DNA from: Gluconacetobacter liquefaciens
Lineage (GTDB): Bacteria > Pseudomonadota > Alphaproteobacteria > Acetobacterales > Acetobacteraceae
Reading direction: 5' to 3'
NCBI RefSeq assembly: GCF_003350405.1
Contig: NZ_QQAW01000003.1
Location: 248,001-312,000, forward strand
Length of the DNA stretch: 64,000 nt
The notes under the pieces are model-generated. The model was given only the letters and a program-made list of their open reading frames with translations. It was not told where the DNA came from and did no database searches. Shown here one piece after another: positions 19,981 to 28,024 of the stretch; position 1 is the first letter of the stretch, and every line of letters starts with the position of its first letter. Both the position numbers and the translations under genes were made by a program.

Positions 19981-21010
19981 TCAGGCTGCCTCGGTGACTT
20001 TGTGGTTCATGACGGCCTTGACGGCGGCCTCGATCTTCGCAGCGTCGGGCAGGTAGAGGGCTTCCAGCACTGAGGCGAAGGGGACCGGGGTGTGGGGGGG
20101 GAATTACCCGCCGGATCGGTGCCTTCAGGGCATCGAACGCCTCTTCCGCCACCAGGGCCGAGATATCGGCGGCCATGTTGCAGCGCGGGCTGGATTCATC
20201 GACGATCACCAGCCGGCCGGTATCAGCCACGCAATCCAGGATGGTGTCGCGATCGAGCGGTGAGGTCGTGCGCGGATCGATCACGGTACAGCTGATGCCC
20301 TGGCGTTCCAGCTTGTCGGCGGCTTCGTTCGCCAGTTTCACCATCCGGCCGAAGGCTACGATGGTGACGTCGTCGCCCTCGCGCGTCAGGTTCGCCTCGC
20401 CGAAGGGGATGGTGTAGGCCTCGTCGGGCACCTCCTCCTCGTCGTCGTACATCACCTTGTGTTCGAGGAAGATCACCGGATCGTCGTCGCGGATCGCTTC
20501 GATCAGCAGGCCCTTGGCCTCGTAGGGCGAGGAGGGGATGACGACCTTCAGGCCCGGAATGTGGGTGAACAGCGGATAGAGCGCCTGGCTGTGCTGGGCG
20601 GCGGCGTTGAAGCCGGCGCCGAACATGGCGCGGATGACCAGCGGCGTGCGGGCCTTGCCGCCGAACATGTAGCGGAACTTGGCGGTCTGGTTCATGATCT
20701 GGTCGAGGCAACTGCCGACGAAATCGACGAACATCAGTTCGGCCACCGGGCGCAGGCCCGTGGCGGCGGCCCCGGCGGCGGCGCCGATATAGGAGGCCTC
20801 GGTGATCGGGGTATCGAGCACGCGCTCGGGGCCGAATTCGGTGTAAAGACCCTTGGTGACGCCCAGCACGCCGCCCCAGGCATCGACGACGCCGGAGGAG
20901 CCGCCCTGGCCGCCGGCCACGTCCTCACCCATGATGATCACGCGCGGATCGCGGCGCATTTCCAGTCGCATGGCCTCGTTGATGGCCTGCCGGAAGCTCT
21001 TTTTGCTCAT
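19981..21010 (-). pseudogene. acoB: Acetoin/pyruvate dehydrogenase E1 beta-like subunit, one-base frameshift
   Basis: Beta subunit of a thiamine-diphosphate dehydrogenase E1, starting MSKKSFRQAINEAMRLEMRR with GEDVAGGQGGSSGVVDAWGG, TPITEASYIGAAAGAA and VIDPRTTSPLDRDTI as family motifs. The frame is intact until the 8-C tract at 20094-20101 (minus strand). There it leaves the family sequence and runs on, in frame, into acoC as a 742-residue fusion. Dropping one C gives VIPPHTPVPFASVLEALYLP and a stop at 19981-19983, 2 nt before the acoC start: a normal 342-residue AcoB. Sequencing error, phase variation or mutation are all possible. Confidence 0.86.
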
Positions 21011-21052
21011 GATTGTCTCTTTTCTGGCTCGCGGGAGGATGAGGCGGGGCGC

Positions 21053-22018
21053 TCAGTACCGGACATAGACATCGGCCAGCAGGTCGGCGGGCTCGGGCAG
21101 CGGGGCGGCCTTGGCGGCGATGACCGAGCTTTCGATCTCGTCGCGCACGGATTCGTCGATCGCGTCTAGTTCCGCGTGCTCCAGCAGGCCGGCCTCGGTC
21201 ACCTTCTTGCGGAACAGTTCCAGGCAGTCATGGTCGCGCTTGGCCTCGGCGACCTCGCCGGCGGCGCGGTACGTCATGGCGTCGCCTTCGAAATGGCCGT
21301 ACCAGCGCTGGAGATGCACATGCAGCATGATCGGCCCTTTGCCGGCGCGTGCATGGGCGATGGCTTCGCCGGCCGTCTGGTAGACCGCGAAGAAGTCTGA
21401 CCCGTCGCATTCCAGGTAGGGCATGCCGAATCCGGCTGCGCGGTCCTTCTGCGTGCCTGCCACCGCGAAGGACGAGCCTGTGGCTTCGCCGTAGCCGTTA
21501 TCTTCGACCACGAAGACCACCGGCAGTTTCCATACCGTGGCGAGGTTGAGGCTTTCCAGCGTGGTGCCCTCGTTTGACGCGCCGTCGCCGAAGAAGGCGA
21601 CCGCGACGCCGCCATCTTTCAGCGTCTTGTGTGACAGGGCCGCGCCGCACATCAGCGGCGGGCCGCCGCCAACGATGCCGTTGGCGCCCAGCATGCCCCG
21701 CGAGAGATCGGCGATGTGCATCGAGCCGCCCTTGCCCCGGCAGACGCCGGTGCTCTTGCCGTAAATCTCGGCCATCATGCCCGAGACTTCGACGCCCTTG
21801 GCGATGCAATGGCCGTGGCCGCGATGCGTGCTGGAGATGGTGTCGTTATCCGTCAGGTTGGCGCAGACGCCGACGCCCGACGCTTCCTCGCCACAATAGA
21901 GGTGGACGAAGCCGGGGATCTCACCTGTGGCGAACTCGACGTGCAGACGCTCCTCGAAATCGCGGATCGTGCGCATGGCCCGATAGGAGCGAAGCAATGT
22001 TTCCCGTGCGATCTGCAT
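21053..22018 (-). CDS. acoA: Acetoin/pyruvate dehydrogenase E1 alpha-like subunit
   Basis: Alpha subunit of the thiamine-diphosphate E1, 321 residues. Motifs: GFVHLYCGEEASGVGVCANL, SSTHRGHGHCIAKGV, and the ThDP-Mg signature FFGDGASNEGTTLESLNLA...EDNGYG. HVHLQRWYGHFEGD matches AcoA rather than the longer pyruvate dehydrogenase E1 alpha. With AcoB it oxidatively cleaves acetoin (or decarboxylates pyruvate) and passes the acetyl unit to AcoC. First gene of acoA-acoB-acoC, 42 nt before acoB, and divergent from the AcoR-like regulator. Confidence 0.9.
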   Translation of the reverse strand: MQIARETLLRSYRAMRTIRDFEERLHVEFATGEIPGFVHLYCGEEASGVGVCANLTDNDTISSTHRGHGHCIAKGVEVSGMMAEIYGKSTGVCRGKGGSMHIADLSRGMLGANGIVGGGPPLMCGAALSHKTLKDGGVAVAFFGDGASNEGTTLESLNLATVWKLPVVFVVEDNGYGEATGSSFAVAGTQKDRAAGFGMPYLECDGSDFFAVYQTAGEAIAHARAGKGPIMLHVHLQRWYGHFEGDAMTYRAAGEVAEAKRDHDCLELFRKKVTEAGLLEHAELDAIDESVRDEIESSVIAAKAAPLPEPADLLADVYVRY

Positions 22019-22215
22019 TGGAAATCTTCCCTGTTATTCCGGGGATATCGAATCCCGATATCCGTCGCCTCAGGGGAACGCCGATTGACGTCGGAGGCAA
22101 GAAAGACTGTTATTTGAATAACGAATATGTGACGCCGTCTGTCCGCTCTGTCGCGTTCCTGCGACAGGCGGGACGGGTTAAATGAAGAGAGGCCATAACC
22201 GTTCGAAAGAGACGG
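22019..22215. promoter_or_regulatory. Divergent acoA / acoR-like control region with three palindromes
   Basis: The 197-nt gap holds three perfect inverted repeats: GGATATCG-N5-CGATATCC at 22043-22063, GTTATT-TG-AATAAC at 22109-22122, and CTGTCGC-N6-GCGACAG at 22148-22167. The third has the TGT-N12-ACA geometry of Fis-type activator sites and lies about 130 nt upstream of acoA, where an upstream activating site would be expected. No clear -24/-12 sigma54 promoter was found for acoA. Confidence 0.6.
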
Positions 22216-23163
22216 ATGATGTTGCAGATACCATCACCTTGGGTGGCCGGTCCTGTGCCGGCCACCGCTGTTGCCCGGATGCAGCTTGCCGCGTCCTGGC
22301 AGCGCTGCGAGGGCGATTATGCCCTGGACCCGGCACAATCCGGGCTTACGGACCTGCTGTCGTGCTTCGAGCTGCGTCAGTCCTGCGACGAGGCCGGCCC
22401 GCTGCTGCGGTTTGCCGATGCCGAACTGGACCGGTTGCATGTGATCGTGCGCGATATGGAATACGCGGTTCTGCTGGCCGACCGGGCCGGCACCGTGCTG
22501 ACCCGCCGGACCGTGCGGGACAGCGAGCGCGGCTGCCGGCGCTGGCATCTGTGGCCCGGCGCGCGGTGGAACGAGCGCGAGGAAGGAACCAACGGCATCG
22601 GGACCTGCCTGGCGGAGCGGCGGCCTGTCACGGTGCATATGAACCAGCACTGGCGGATGAATCTGCGCTATTTGACCTGTACCGCCGTGCCGGTCTATGA
22701 CGCGCTTGGGCGCTTGGCGGGAGCGCTGGATGCCAGTTCGTATCATCCCGACCCGGATGCTCGCGATGTTGCGCTGATCCGCAATACGATCACGGAGGCT
22801 GCGCGGCGAATCGAGGCGCGCTGCTTCAGCGACCTCTATCGTGGGCACATGATCGTGACCATGGGGGCGGATGACGGAACGTCGGCCCCGCTGCTGGCGC
22901 TGGATGCCGATCGCCGGGTGGTTGGTGCCACCCATGCCGCGCGCCGGGAAATGGGGCTGGAGGACGGCGACGAGCTGGAATTCTGCCTGATGGACGAACG
23001 GGGGCCGGGGCGGGACGGCTTTCGCGTGGCGGAGAAGGCGGTGGTCGAAGCGGCCCTGGCCTCCGCGCGGGGGAATGTCAGCGCGGCGGCGCGGCAATTG
23101 GGGATCAGCCGGTCGACCCTGCACCGGAAGATAAAAACCCTGGCTATCGACGCCGAATCGTAG
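22216..23163 (+). CDS. AcoR-like GAF/Fis transcription regulator lacking the AAA+ domain
   Basis: A 315-residue regulator. Residues about 20-200 match the AcoR sensory half: SWQRCEGDYALDP, a GAF region (VLLADRAGTVLTRRTV, NEREEGTNGIGTCLAERRPV), and GALDASSYHPDP. The last 45 residues form a Fis-type helix-turn-helix (SARGNVSAAARQLGISRSTLHRK). The sigma54-interacting AAA+ domain (GAFTGA loop, Walker motifs) normally between these parts is absent, and the protein is half the usual 600-670 residues. It therefore cannot open a sigma54 promoter itself. Divergent orientation to acoABC suggests it controls them. Confidence 0.82.
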   Translation: MMLQIPSPWVAGPVPATAVARMQLAASWQRCEGDYALDPAQSGLTDLLSCFELRQSCDEAGPLLRFADAELDRLHVIVRDMEYAVLLADRAGTVLTRRTVRDSERGCRRWHLWPGARWNEREEGTNGIGTCLAERRPVTVHMNQHWRMNLRYLTCTAVPVYDALGRLAGALDASSYHPDPDARDVALIRNTITEAARRIEARCFSDLYRGHMIVTMGADDGTSAPLLALDADRRVVGATHAARREMGLEDGDELEFCLMDERGPGRDGFRVAEKAVVEAALASARGNVSAAARQLGISRSTLHRKIKTLAIDAES

Positions 23164-23167
23164 GGGA

Positions 23168-23200
23168 TTTCCAGGGGGAGGCTCCCCCCCCCTGGAAGCA
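23168..23200. terminator. Hairpin between acoR-like gene and purK
   Basis: A TTTCCAGGGGGAG / CTCCCCCCCCTGGAA stem with a short loop separates these convergent genes and can serve both. There is no strong T-tract on the plus strand. Confidence 0.65.
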
Positions 23201-23205
23201 AGGCC

Positions 23206-24381
23206 TTAATCGGTGGGGTCGTCCTGCTGGCCGTAGCCTTCGGCCAGCGGCCCCAAGGCGGCGTCGACTCCGAATTCGCCGGGCAATGCGCCGGCGGGGA
23301 ACAGGACGTTGACGTGGCCCATCTTGCGGCCGGGCCGCGCTTCGGTCTTGCCGTAATGATGCGGCAGCAGGCCCGGCGTCGCGAGGATTGCCGGCCAGAG
23401 CGCCATATCGTCGGGGCCGACGAGGTTCTTCATCGCCGCGTCGGAATGCCGGGCGGCCGGTGGCAGCGGCAGGCCTGTGACAGCGCGGACATGCATGGCG
23501 AACTGGTCGACCGGGCAGGCATCCATGGTCCAGTGGCCGGAATTGTGCGGACGGGGCGCAATTTCGTTGACCAGGACCTGTCCGTCCCGATCGACGAACA
23601 TCTCGACACCCAACAGCCCGACCAGATCCAGCGCATCGGCGATCCGCAGGGCGATCTTGCGTGCATCGTCCCGGATCGTCTCGGGCACACGGGCGGGAGC
23701 GAGGCTGAGGTCGAGGATGCCGTTCCGGTGGCGGTTTTCCGTCACGTCGAAGGTGACCGCTATTCCGTCCAGCCCCCTTGCAACCATCACGCTGATTTCG
23801 CAGGCGAAATCCACCATGCCTTCCGCCACCAGAGGATGGGGAACCAGTGTGTCGAAGGCGGGTTGCATGTCTTCGTCGCGGCGGATGCGGCTCTGGCCCT
23901 TGCCGTCATAGCCCAGGCGGGTGGTCTTGAGGATGAAGGGCAGGCCGAGATCGGTGCGGGCGACAGAGAGATCTTGTGGTGTGCTGACTTCACGCCAGGG
24001 GGCGACGGGGATGCCGGCTTCGGTCAGGAAGCGCTTTTCGGCCACGCGGTCCTGGCTGATGCGCAGGATGTGGCCGGACGGGCGTACCGGACGGAGGCTT
24101 GCCAGCAGTTCCAGCCCGTCGGCGCTGATATTCTCGAATTCAAAGGTGACGACATCGACGGCTGTGGCGAAGCGGCGCAGGGCGTCGGGGTCGTCATAGG
24201 CGCCGATGGTAACGGCGTGGGCGACCTGCGCCGCAGGGCCCTCCGGTTCGTCCGTCAAAATATGGGTTCGATAGCCCAGTTGGGCAGCGGCGACCGCTGA
24301 CATTCGACCAAGCTGGCCGCCGCCGACGATGCCCAGCACCGCACCAGGAGGAAGGGCGGCGGGAGAGGAAGGCGTGCTCAT
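23206..24381 (-). CDS. purK: 5-(carboxyamino)imidazole ribonucleotide synthase
   Basis: ATP-grasp enzyme of purine synthesis that carboxylates AIR to N5-CAIR. The 391-residue protein has the Rossmann N-terminus [34 protein letters not shown], the ATP-grasp core [15 protein letters not shown] and metal ligands in [20 protein letters not shown]. It overlaps purE by 4 nt (ATGA), indicating coupled translation; PurE uses its product. Its C-terminus is normal. Confidence 0.95.
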   Translation of the reverse strand: MSTPSSPAALPPGAVLGIVGGGQLGRMSAVAAAQLGYRTHILTDEPEGPAAQVAHAVTIGAYDDPDALRRFATAVDVVTFEFENISADGLELLASLRPVRPSGHILRISQDRVAEKRFLTEAGIPVAPWREVSTPQDLSVARTDLGLPFILKTTRLGYDGKGQSRIRRDEDMQPAFDTLVPHPLVAEGMVDFACEISVMVARGLDGIAVTFDVTENRHRNGILDLSLAPARVPETIRDDARKIALRIADALDLVGLLGVEMFVDRDGQVLVNEIAPRPHNSGHWTMDACPVDQFAMHVRAVTGLPLPPAARHSDAAMKNLVGPDDMALWPAILATPGLLPHHYGKTEARPGRKMGHVNVLFPAGALPGEFGVDAALGPLAEGYGQQDDPTD

Positions 24382-24908
24382 CGTGACGGGCTATTCGCGA
24401 CCGCGTCTGTCTGGGCCTGGCGCCAGGCCGACAGCCGGCTGGAGAGGCCGGTATTATCGTTCAGGGCCAGGATCGAGGCGGCCATCAGGGCGGCGTTGAT
24501 CGCGCCTGCCTTGCCGATGGCCAGCGTGCCGACGGGCACGCCGCCGGGCATCTGGACGATCGACAGAAGGCTGTCCATGCCCTTCAGGGCGTGGGATTCC
24601 ACCGGCACGCCCAGAACCGGCAGGATGGTCCAGGCCGCGCACATGCCCGGCAGGTGGGCTGCGCCGCCTGCACCGGCGATGATGACCGAAAGGCCGCGTG
24701 CGGCGGCGGTCCGGGCATATTCGGCCAGGCGGTCGGGCGTGCGGTGCGCGGAGACGATCCGGACCTCGTGCGCGACGTCCAGGGCCTCCAGCACCGCTAC
24801 GGCGTGCCGCATGGTTTCCCAGTCGGACTGGCTGCCCATGATCATTCCGACCTGAGGGGTGGCCTGGGAGGCGGAATGGGGGGAAGGGGGAGGAGGCGTA
24901 TCGGTCAC
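24378..24908 (-). CDS. purE: N5-CAIR mutase, PurE class I
   Basis: Converts N5-CAIR to CAIR in purine synthesis. The 176 residues start with a Pro/Ser-rich leader, then [16 protein letters not shown], the family's GSxSD motif, and [14 protein letters not shown] and [22 protein letters not shown]-type sequence reads [20 protein letters not shown]. These match the class I (two-step) enzyme, consistent with the adjoining purK. The leader is about 18 residues longer than in E. coli PurE, and an internal Met (MIMGSQSD) could be the start. Confidence 0.95.
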   Translation of the reverse strand: MTDTPPPPSPHSASQATPQVGMIMGSQSDWETMRHAVAVLEALDVAHEVRIVSAHRTPDRLAEYARTAAARGLSVIIAGAGGAAHLPGMCAAWTILPVLGVPVESHALKGMDSLLSIVQMPGGVPVGTLAIGKAGAINAALMAASILALNDNTGLSSRLSAWRQAQTDAVANSPSR

Positions 24909-24951
24909 GCTGGTCGGCTTTCGGGACTGCGGAGAGGGAAAAGAGAGGGCT

Positions 24952-25152
24952 TCAGGCGATGTTGTCGGGGATCAGGCGGCTTTCCAGCCACGAGATTTCG
25001 TCCTTCAGCAGCAGCTTGCGCTTTTTTAGCCGCTGGAGCTGGAGCTGATCCATCTGATGCAGCGCCAGGCGACTGATGACGGTATCAAGGTCGCGGTGTT
25101 CGCTGCGCAGTTCGTGCAGCTTACGGAGCACGGTATCCCGGTCAGTCAGCAT
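24952..25152 (-). CDS. DUF465 (YdcH-like) small protein
   Basis: A 66-residue, almost entirely helical protein ([40 protein letters not shown]). The pattern of a heptad helix followed by a LKKRKLxLKDEI segment is the DUF465/YdcH signature. The family is widespread in alphaproteobacteria and its role is unknown. It is divergent from a second DUF465 gene starting 173 nt away. Confidence 0.85.
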   Translation of the reverse strand: MLTDRDTVLRKLHELRSEHRDLDTVISRLALHQMDQLQLQRLKKRKLLLKDEISWLESRLIPDNIA

Positions 25153-25325
25153 TGTACCCCGTCTCGCATATGGTCGGTCATCTATTCTACCGACTCTTGC
25201 CGGGATGGCGAGATCCCGATAGCGCGCATGGCCACCCTGGCGAGGCCTGCAATTTTAGCATGCACTGCATCGGCATGGCTGGCCTAGGCTGTCTGCTGTC
25301 GGAAACGCAACTCGCTGGAGGCATC

Positions 25326-25496
25326 ATGTCCCACGAACCCAGAATCCGTAGCCTGCGCCTGCGTCATGCGCGCCTCGATGACAGAATTTTCGATGAGGAC
25401 CACCGACCGTCGCCGGATCATAGCGTTCTGCGACGGCTGAAGGTGGAGAAGCTGCGGATCAAGGAAGAGATCGAGCGGCTTTCTCATCCGGCCTGA
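25326..25496 (+). CDS. Second DUF465 (YdcH-like) small protein
   Basis: A 56-residue helical protein (RSLRLRHARLDDRIFDEDHR, then LRRLKVEKLRIKEEIERL), the same family as its divergent neighbour but less conserved at the N-terminus. ATG 25326 is chosen because the family core begins directly after it; the longer open frame upstream is not family-like. Confidence 0.8.
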   Translation: MSHEPRIRSLRLRHARLDDRIFDEDHRPSPDHSVLRRLKVEKLRIKEEIERLSHPA

Positions 25497-25516
25497 GCCG
25501 ACACTGCCGGACAGAA

Positions 25517-25539
25517 GGGGCGGGCGCCTTGCCCGCCCC
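25517..25539. terminator. Bidirectional hairpin between DUF465 gene and trcR
   Basis: Perfect 9-bp arms GGGGCGGGC and GCCCGCCCC with a GCCTT loop lie between convergent genes. There is no T-tract. Confidence 0.7.
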
Positions 25540-25549
25540 GCGTGCGGGT

Positions 25550-26128
25550 TCAGTTGGTCTCTTCGCTGATTTCCAGCGGCATCGGTACGGCCTGTCCCTC
25601 GCGGGTCAGACGATCGTTCGCGGCCTGGACCATCGCATTGAGGTCGGTCTGGCTGCACAGGCCCAGAATCACCGGATCGCGCGGCTTGATGTTCGCGCTG
25701 TTCCAATGCTGGCGGTCACGCACCTTGGCGATCGTGTCCTTGGTGGTTCCGAGCAGCTTGACGATCTGGGGTTCGGAAAGCTGCGGGAAATTGCGCAGGA
25801 TGAACGCGATCGCATCAGGACGGTCATTGCGCTTGGCGACGGGGGTGTAGCGCGCGCCCTTGGCCCGGCGATGGATCGGGTTGGGGGTGGAGAGCACCTT
25901 CAGCCGCAGATCAGGGTTGGCTTCGCAGCGCGCGATGTCTTCCGGACGGACCTGGTGATTGGCGACCGGGTCATAGCCCACGATGCCCTGCGCAACTTCG
26001 CCATCGGCGATGGCCTGGACCTCCAGCGGGTGCATGCCGCAGAATTCCGCGATCTGGGTGAAGGTCAGTGCCGTCTTTTCGATCAGCCACACAGCGGTGG
26101 CCTTCGGCATCAGGGGCAGTGCATTCAT
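25550..26128 (-). CDS. TrcR-like cell cycle regulator (DUF1013)
   Basis: A 192-residue protein of the DUF1013 family, described in Caulobacter as the cell-cycle transcription regulator TrcR. The family core is clear: MPKATAVWLIEKTALTFTQI, ADGEVAQGIVGYDPVANHQV, RRAKGARYTPVAKRNDRPDA and WLLRNFPQLSE-type sequence read as FILRNFPQLSEPQIVKLLGT, then DTIAKVRDRQHWNSANIKPR. It has helix-turn-helix-like segments. A 237-nt gap with no gene separates it from hsp20. Confidence 0.88.
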   Translation of the reverse strand: MNALPLMPKATAVWLIEKTALTFTQIAEFCGMHPLEVQAIADGEVAQGIVGYDPVANHQVRPEDIARCEANPDLRLKVLSTPNPIHRRAKGARYTPVAKRNDRPDAIAFILRNFPQLSEPQIVKLLGTTKDTIAKVRDRQHWNSANIKPRDPVILGLCSQTDLNAMVQAANDRLTREGQAVPMPLEISEETN

Positions 26129-26297
26129 GATAACGGGTCCTAACTGCGCAATGGGTGGCGCCGCGCAGGCACCCGGTCCATGTCAGCGTCCCGGAACCCG
26201 GTCCACCGCTGCGTGCCTGCAGACGCGCAATGACTTGATTACCGATATGGGGCCGTTCGGGGGAATGGGTCAAGGGCGGGCGGGCTGTCCTGACTAT

Positions 26298-26327
26298 GAA
26301 AAAAGGGCCGGACTTGTGCCCGGCCCC
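26298..26327 (-). terminator. Rho-independent terminator of hsp20
   Basis: On the minus strand a GGGCCGG / CCGGCCC stem is followed by six T residues (plus-strand A run at 26299-26304), 39 nt past the hsp20 stop. This is the clearest intrinsic terminator in the window. Confidence 0.85.
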
Positions 26328-26365
26328 CTGGTCTGTGGACTGCATTGCCCGAACCGTGCGGACGA

Positions 26366-26863
26366 TCAGGCGGCGTGTTCGGCTGGAGCCGCGTTTGTGC
26401 CGTCATTGGCTACTGCCGGTGCAGGTTGGGCTGAAACGGCGGGTGCGCCGGTACCGACGGGAATGCGGCGGGGCTTGAGGGCTTCGGGCACGAAGTGCCG
26501 GACGGCGACGCGCAGCAGGCCGTTCGTCAGGTCCGCATTGTCGACCACGATATGGTCGGCAAGGACGAAGCGGCGTTCGAAGGCCCGGGTGGCGATGCCG
26601 CGATGCAGCACTTCGCCCGCCGGGGCGGCATTCGCCAGACGGCCGGCCACGACCAGTGTGTTGTCCTGGACCGTGAGTTCGATATCCTCGGGGCCGAAAC
26701 CGGCCACCGCCATGGTCAGGACGTAACTGTCCTCGCCCAGCTTTTCGATGTTGTAGGGGGGATAGGACGGGCCCGCCGGGTTCTGGGCGGCATTGTCCAC
26801 GAGACGCGCCAGACGGTCGAAGCCGATGGCGGTACGGAACAGCGGTGCGAAATCATAGGTCAT
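26366..26863 (-). CDS. hsp20: Hsp20/IbpA-type small heat shock protein
   Basis: Alpha-crystallin family chaperone of 165 residues that binds unfolding proteins. The N-terminal IbpA-like part TYDFAPLFRTAIGFDRLARL and PPYNIEKLGEDSYVLTMAVAGF leads into the crystallin domain, which ends with DLTNGLLRVAVRHFVPEALKPRRI. The usual L-x-I/V motif near the C-terminus appears as RRIPVG. An Ala/Pro-rich tail follows. The leader carries a ROSE-like thermosensor hairpin sequestering its Shine-Dalgarno (separate entry). Confidence 0.94.
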   Translation of the reverse strand: MTYDFAPLFRTAIGFDRLARLVDNAAQNPAGPSYPPYNIEKLGEDSYVLTMAVAGFGPEDIELTVQDNTLVVAGRLANAAPAGEVLHRGIATRAFERRFVLADHIVVDNADLTNGLLRVAVRHFVPEALKPRRIPVGTGAPAVSAQPAPAVANDGTNAAPAEHAA

Positions 26864-26867
26864 GTCA

Positions 26868-26886
26868 ACCTCCTCGACAGCAAGGT
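26868..26886 (-). promoter_or_regulatory. ROSE-like RNA thermometer hairpin in hsp20 leader
   Basis: On the minus strand, ACCTTGCT (26886-26879), a GTCG loop and AGGAGGT (26874-26868) form a hairpin covering the Shine-Dalgarno 4 nt before ATG 26863. The anti-SD segment has the UUGCU signature of ROSE thermometers, with U-G pairing and an unpaired G opposite the SD. ROSE elements are known upstream of alphaproteobacterial small heat shock genes. A CTTGAA motif further upstream (26994-26999) could be a heat-shock -35, but its -10 is weak. Confidence 0.75.
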
Positions 26887-26978
26887 CAATTCAGCCGGCT
26901 GGATTTGGCCCCTCGACGAGCGGGCCGGTGCCTGACTGGCGGAAACCCGAATGGCGTTTCCGTATCCCTGATGTGAGA

Positions 26979-27009
26979 AACCCCGCCCCCCGGTTCAAGG
27001 GGCAGGGTT
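26979..27009 (-). terminator. Terminator of rpmE
   Basis: On the minus strand AACCCTGCCCC pairs with GGGGCGGGGTT (one G-U pair) around a 9-nt loop, followed by TTTCTC. It lies 49 nt past the rpmE stop and overlaps the probable hsp20 promoter region. Confidence 0.7.
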
Positions 27010-27057
27010 CTGCAAACATGACAATGTGGCGGGCGGGGGAGGTGGCCCCCGCAGTCT

Positions 27058-27288
27058 TTACGCCTTGGCGCGGCGGCCCAGACCACCGAACTTCTTGTTG
27101 AACTTCGCCACCTGGCCCCCGGTGTCGAGCATGCGCTGCACGCCGGTCCACGCGGGATGCGACTTGGGGTCGATGTCCAGGCGCAGCGTCGCGCCGGGCT
27201 GCCCGTAGCAGGAACGGGTCTTGTATTCGGTGCCATCGGTCATGATGACATTGATTTCGTGATAGTCGGGGTGAATGCCGGATTTCAT
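27058..27288 (-). CDS. rpmE: 50S ribosomal protein L31
   Basis: A 76-residue L31 starting [19 protein letters not shown]. The IHPxY start and ending [17 protein letters not shown] and the basic tail GGLGRRAKA are characteristic. It has a single cysteine (SCYGQPG) and so lacks the zinc-ribbon CxxC pairs, as in other alphaproteobacteria. ATG 27288 follows a GAAGG site; a TTG two codons earlier is in frame but unlikely. Confidence 0.96.
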   Translation of the reverse strand: MKSGIHPDYHEINVIMTDGTEYKTRSCYGQPGATLRLDIDPKSHPAWTGVQRMLDTGGQVAKFNKKFGGLGRRAKA

Positions 27289-27516
27289 CGTCAAACCTTC
27301 ATGCTGGGCCCGCCGATGCCGACCGGGGGCGTTTGCATGGGCGTATAGATGAGGCGCGGCGCGGGATCAACGCCTATCTGCCGGCGTTTGGGAGAGCAGG
27401 TCTACAGCGATCCGGAGACGATTGTCGCATGCAACGTGGCAGGCTGCGTTTTCCTGTTCATGTGGTATCAACCGGATTGCTATCAACTCTCTGTCGGCAA
27501 TGCACAAGGAGGCTTC

Positions 27517-27981
27517 ATGTCCGTCAAGGCCCCGTCCATCCATGCTCCGGGATGGGTTTCGGAATTCCGCGCCTTTCTCATGCGCGGAAACGTCGTCGAC
27601 CTTGCGGTCGGTGTCATTATCGGTGCGGCGTTCACCGCGATCGTCAACAGTCTGGTCAAGGACATCTTTACGCCGTTCATCGGGTTGCTGATCGGCGGTA
27701 TCGACTTCACCAACGTCTTCGTGACGCTGCGCGGGCCGCATCTGGCGACCCTGGCGGAGGCGCAGAAGGCCGGTGCGGTGACGATCAATATCGGGCTGTT
27801 TCTGAACGCGCTGATCCAGTTCATCATCATCGGCTTCGTCATCTTCTGGGTGGTCAAGGCCGTGAACAGGCTGACCGTGAAGCATGAGGCCGCTCCGGCC
27901 GCGCCGCCGCCGCCGCCGCGCAGCGAAGTGCTGCTGGAAGATATTCGCGACCTGCTGGCCGCGAAGAAGACCACGCCCTGA
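27517..27981 (+). CDS. mscL: Large-conductance mechanosensitive channel
   Basis: Pentameric inner-membrane emergency valve against hypo-osmotic shock. The 154-residue protein has FRAFLMRGNVVDLAVGVIIG at its N-terminal helix and pore helix, a periplasmic loop, and TM2 (FLNALIQFIIIGFVIFWVVK). A Pro/Ala-rich linker precedes the terminal helix SEVLLEDIRDLLAAK. The start is fixed by AAGGAGG five bases upstream of ATG 27517. Confidence 0.96.
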   Translation: MSVKAPSIHAPGWVSEFRAFLMRGNVVDLAVGVIIGAAFTAIVNSLVKDIFTPFIGLLIGGIDFTNVFVTLRGPHLATLAEAQKAGAVTINIGLFLNALIQFIIIGFVIFWVVKAVNRLTVKHEAAPAAPPPPPRSEVLLEDIRDLLAAKKTTP

Positions 27982-27990
27982 AACGGGTGC

Positions 27991-28018
27991 GCCGCCATCC
28001 GCGCAGGCGGATGGCGGC
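27991..28018. terminator. Bidirectional hairpin between mscL and SDR gene
   Basis: Perfect 12-bp arms GCCGCCATCCGC and GCGGATGGCGGC with a 4-nt loop, directly between convergent stop codons. Confidence 0.75.
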
Positions 28019-28024
28019 AGGTCG

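Noticed and set aside
18782-21010. 742-residue AcoB-AcoC fusion protein
   Set aside because: Fusion only arises from a one-base shift at the poly-C tract; families and start/stop positions fit two genes.
22019-22215. Sigma54 -24/-12 promoter for acoA
   Set aside because: No GG-N10-GC pair with correct flanks found.
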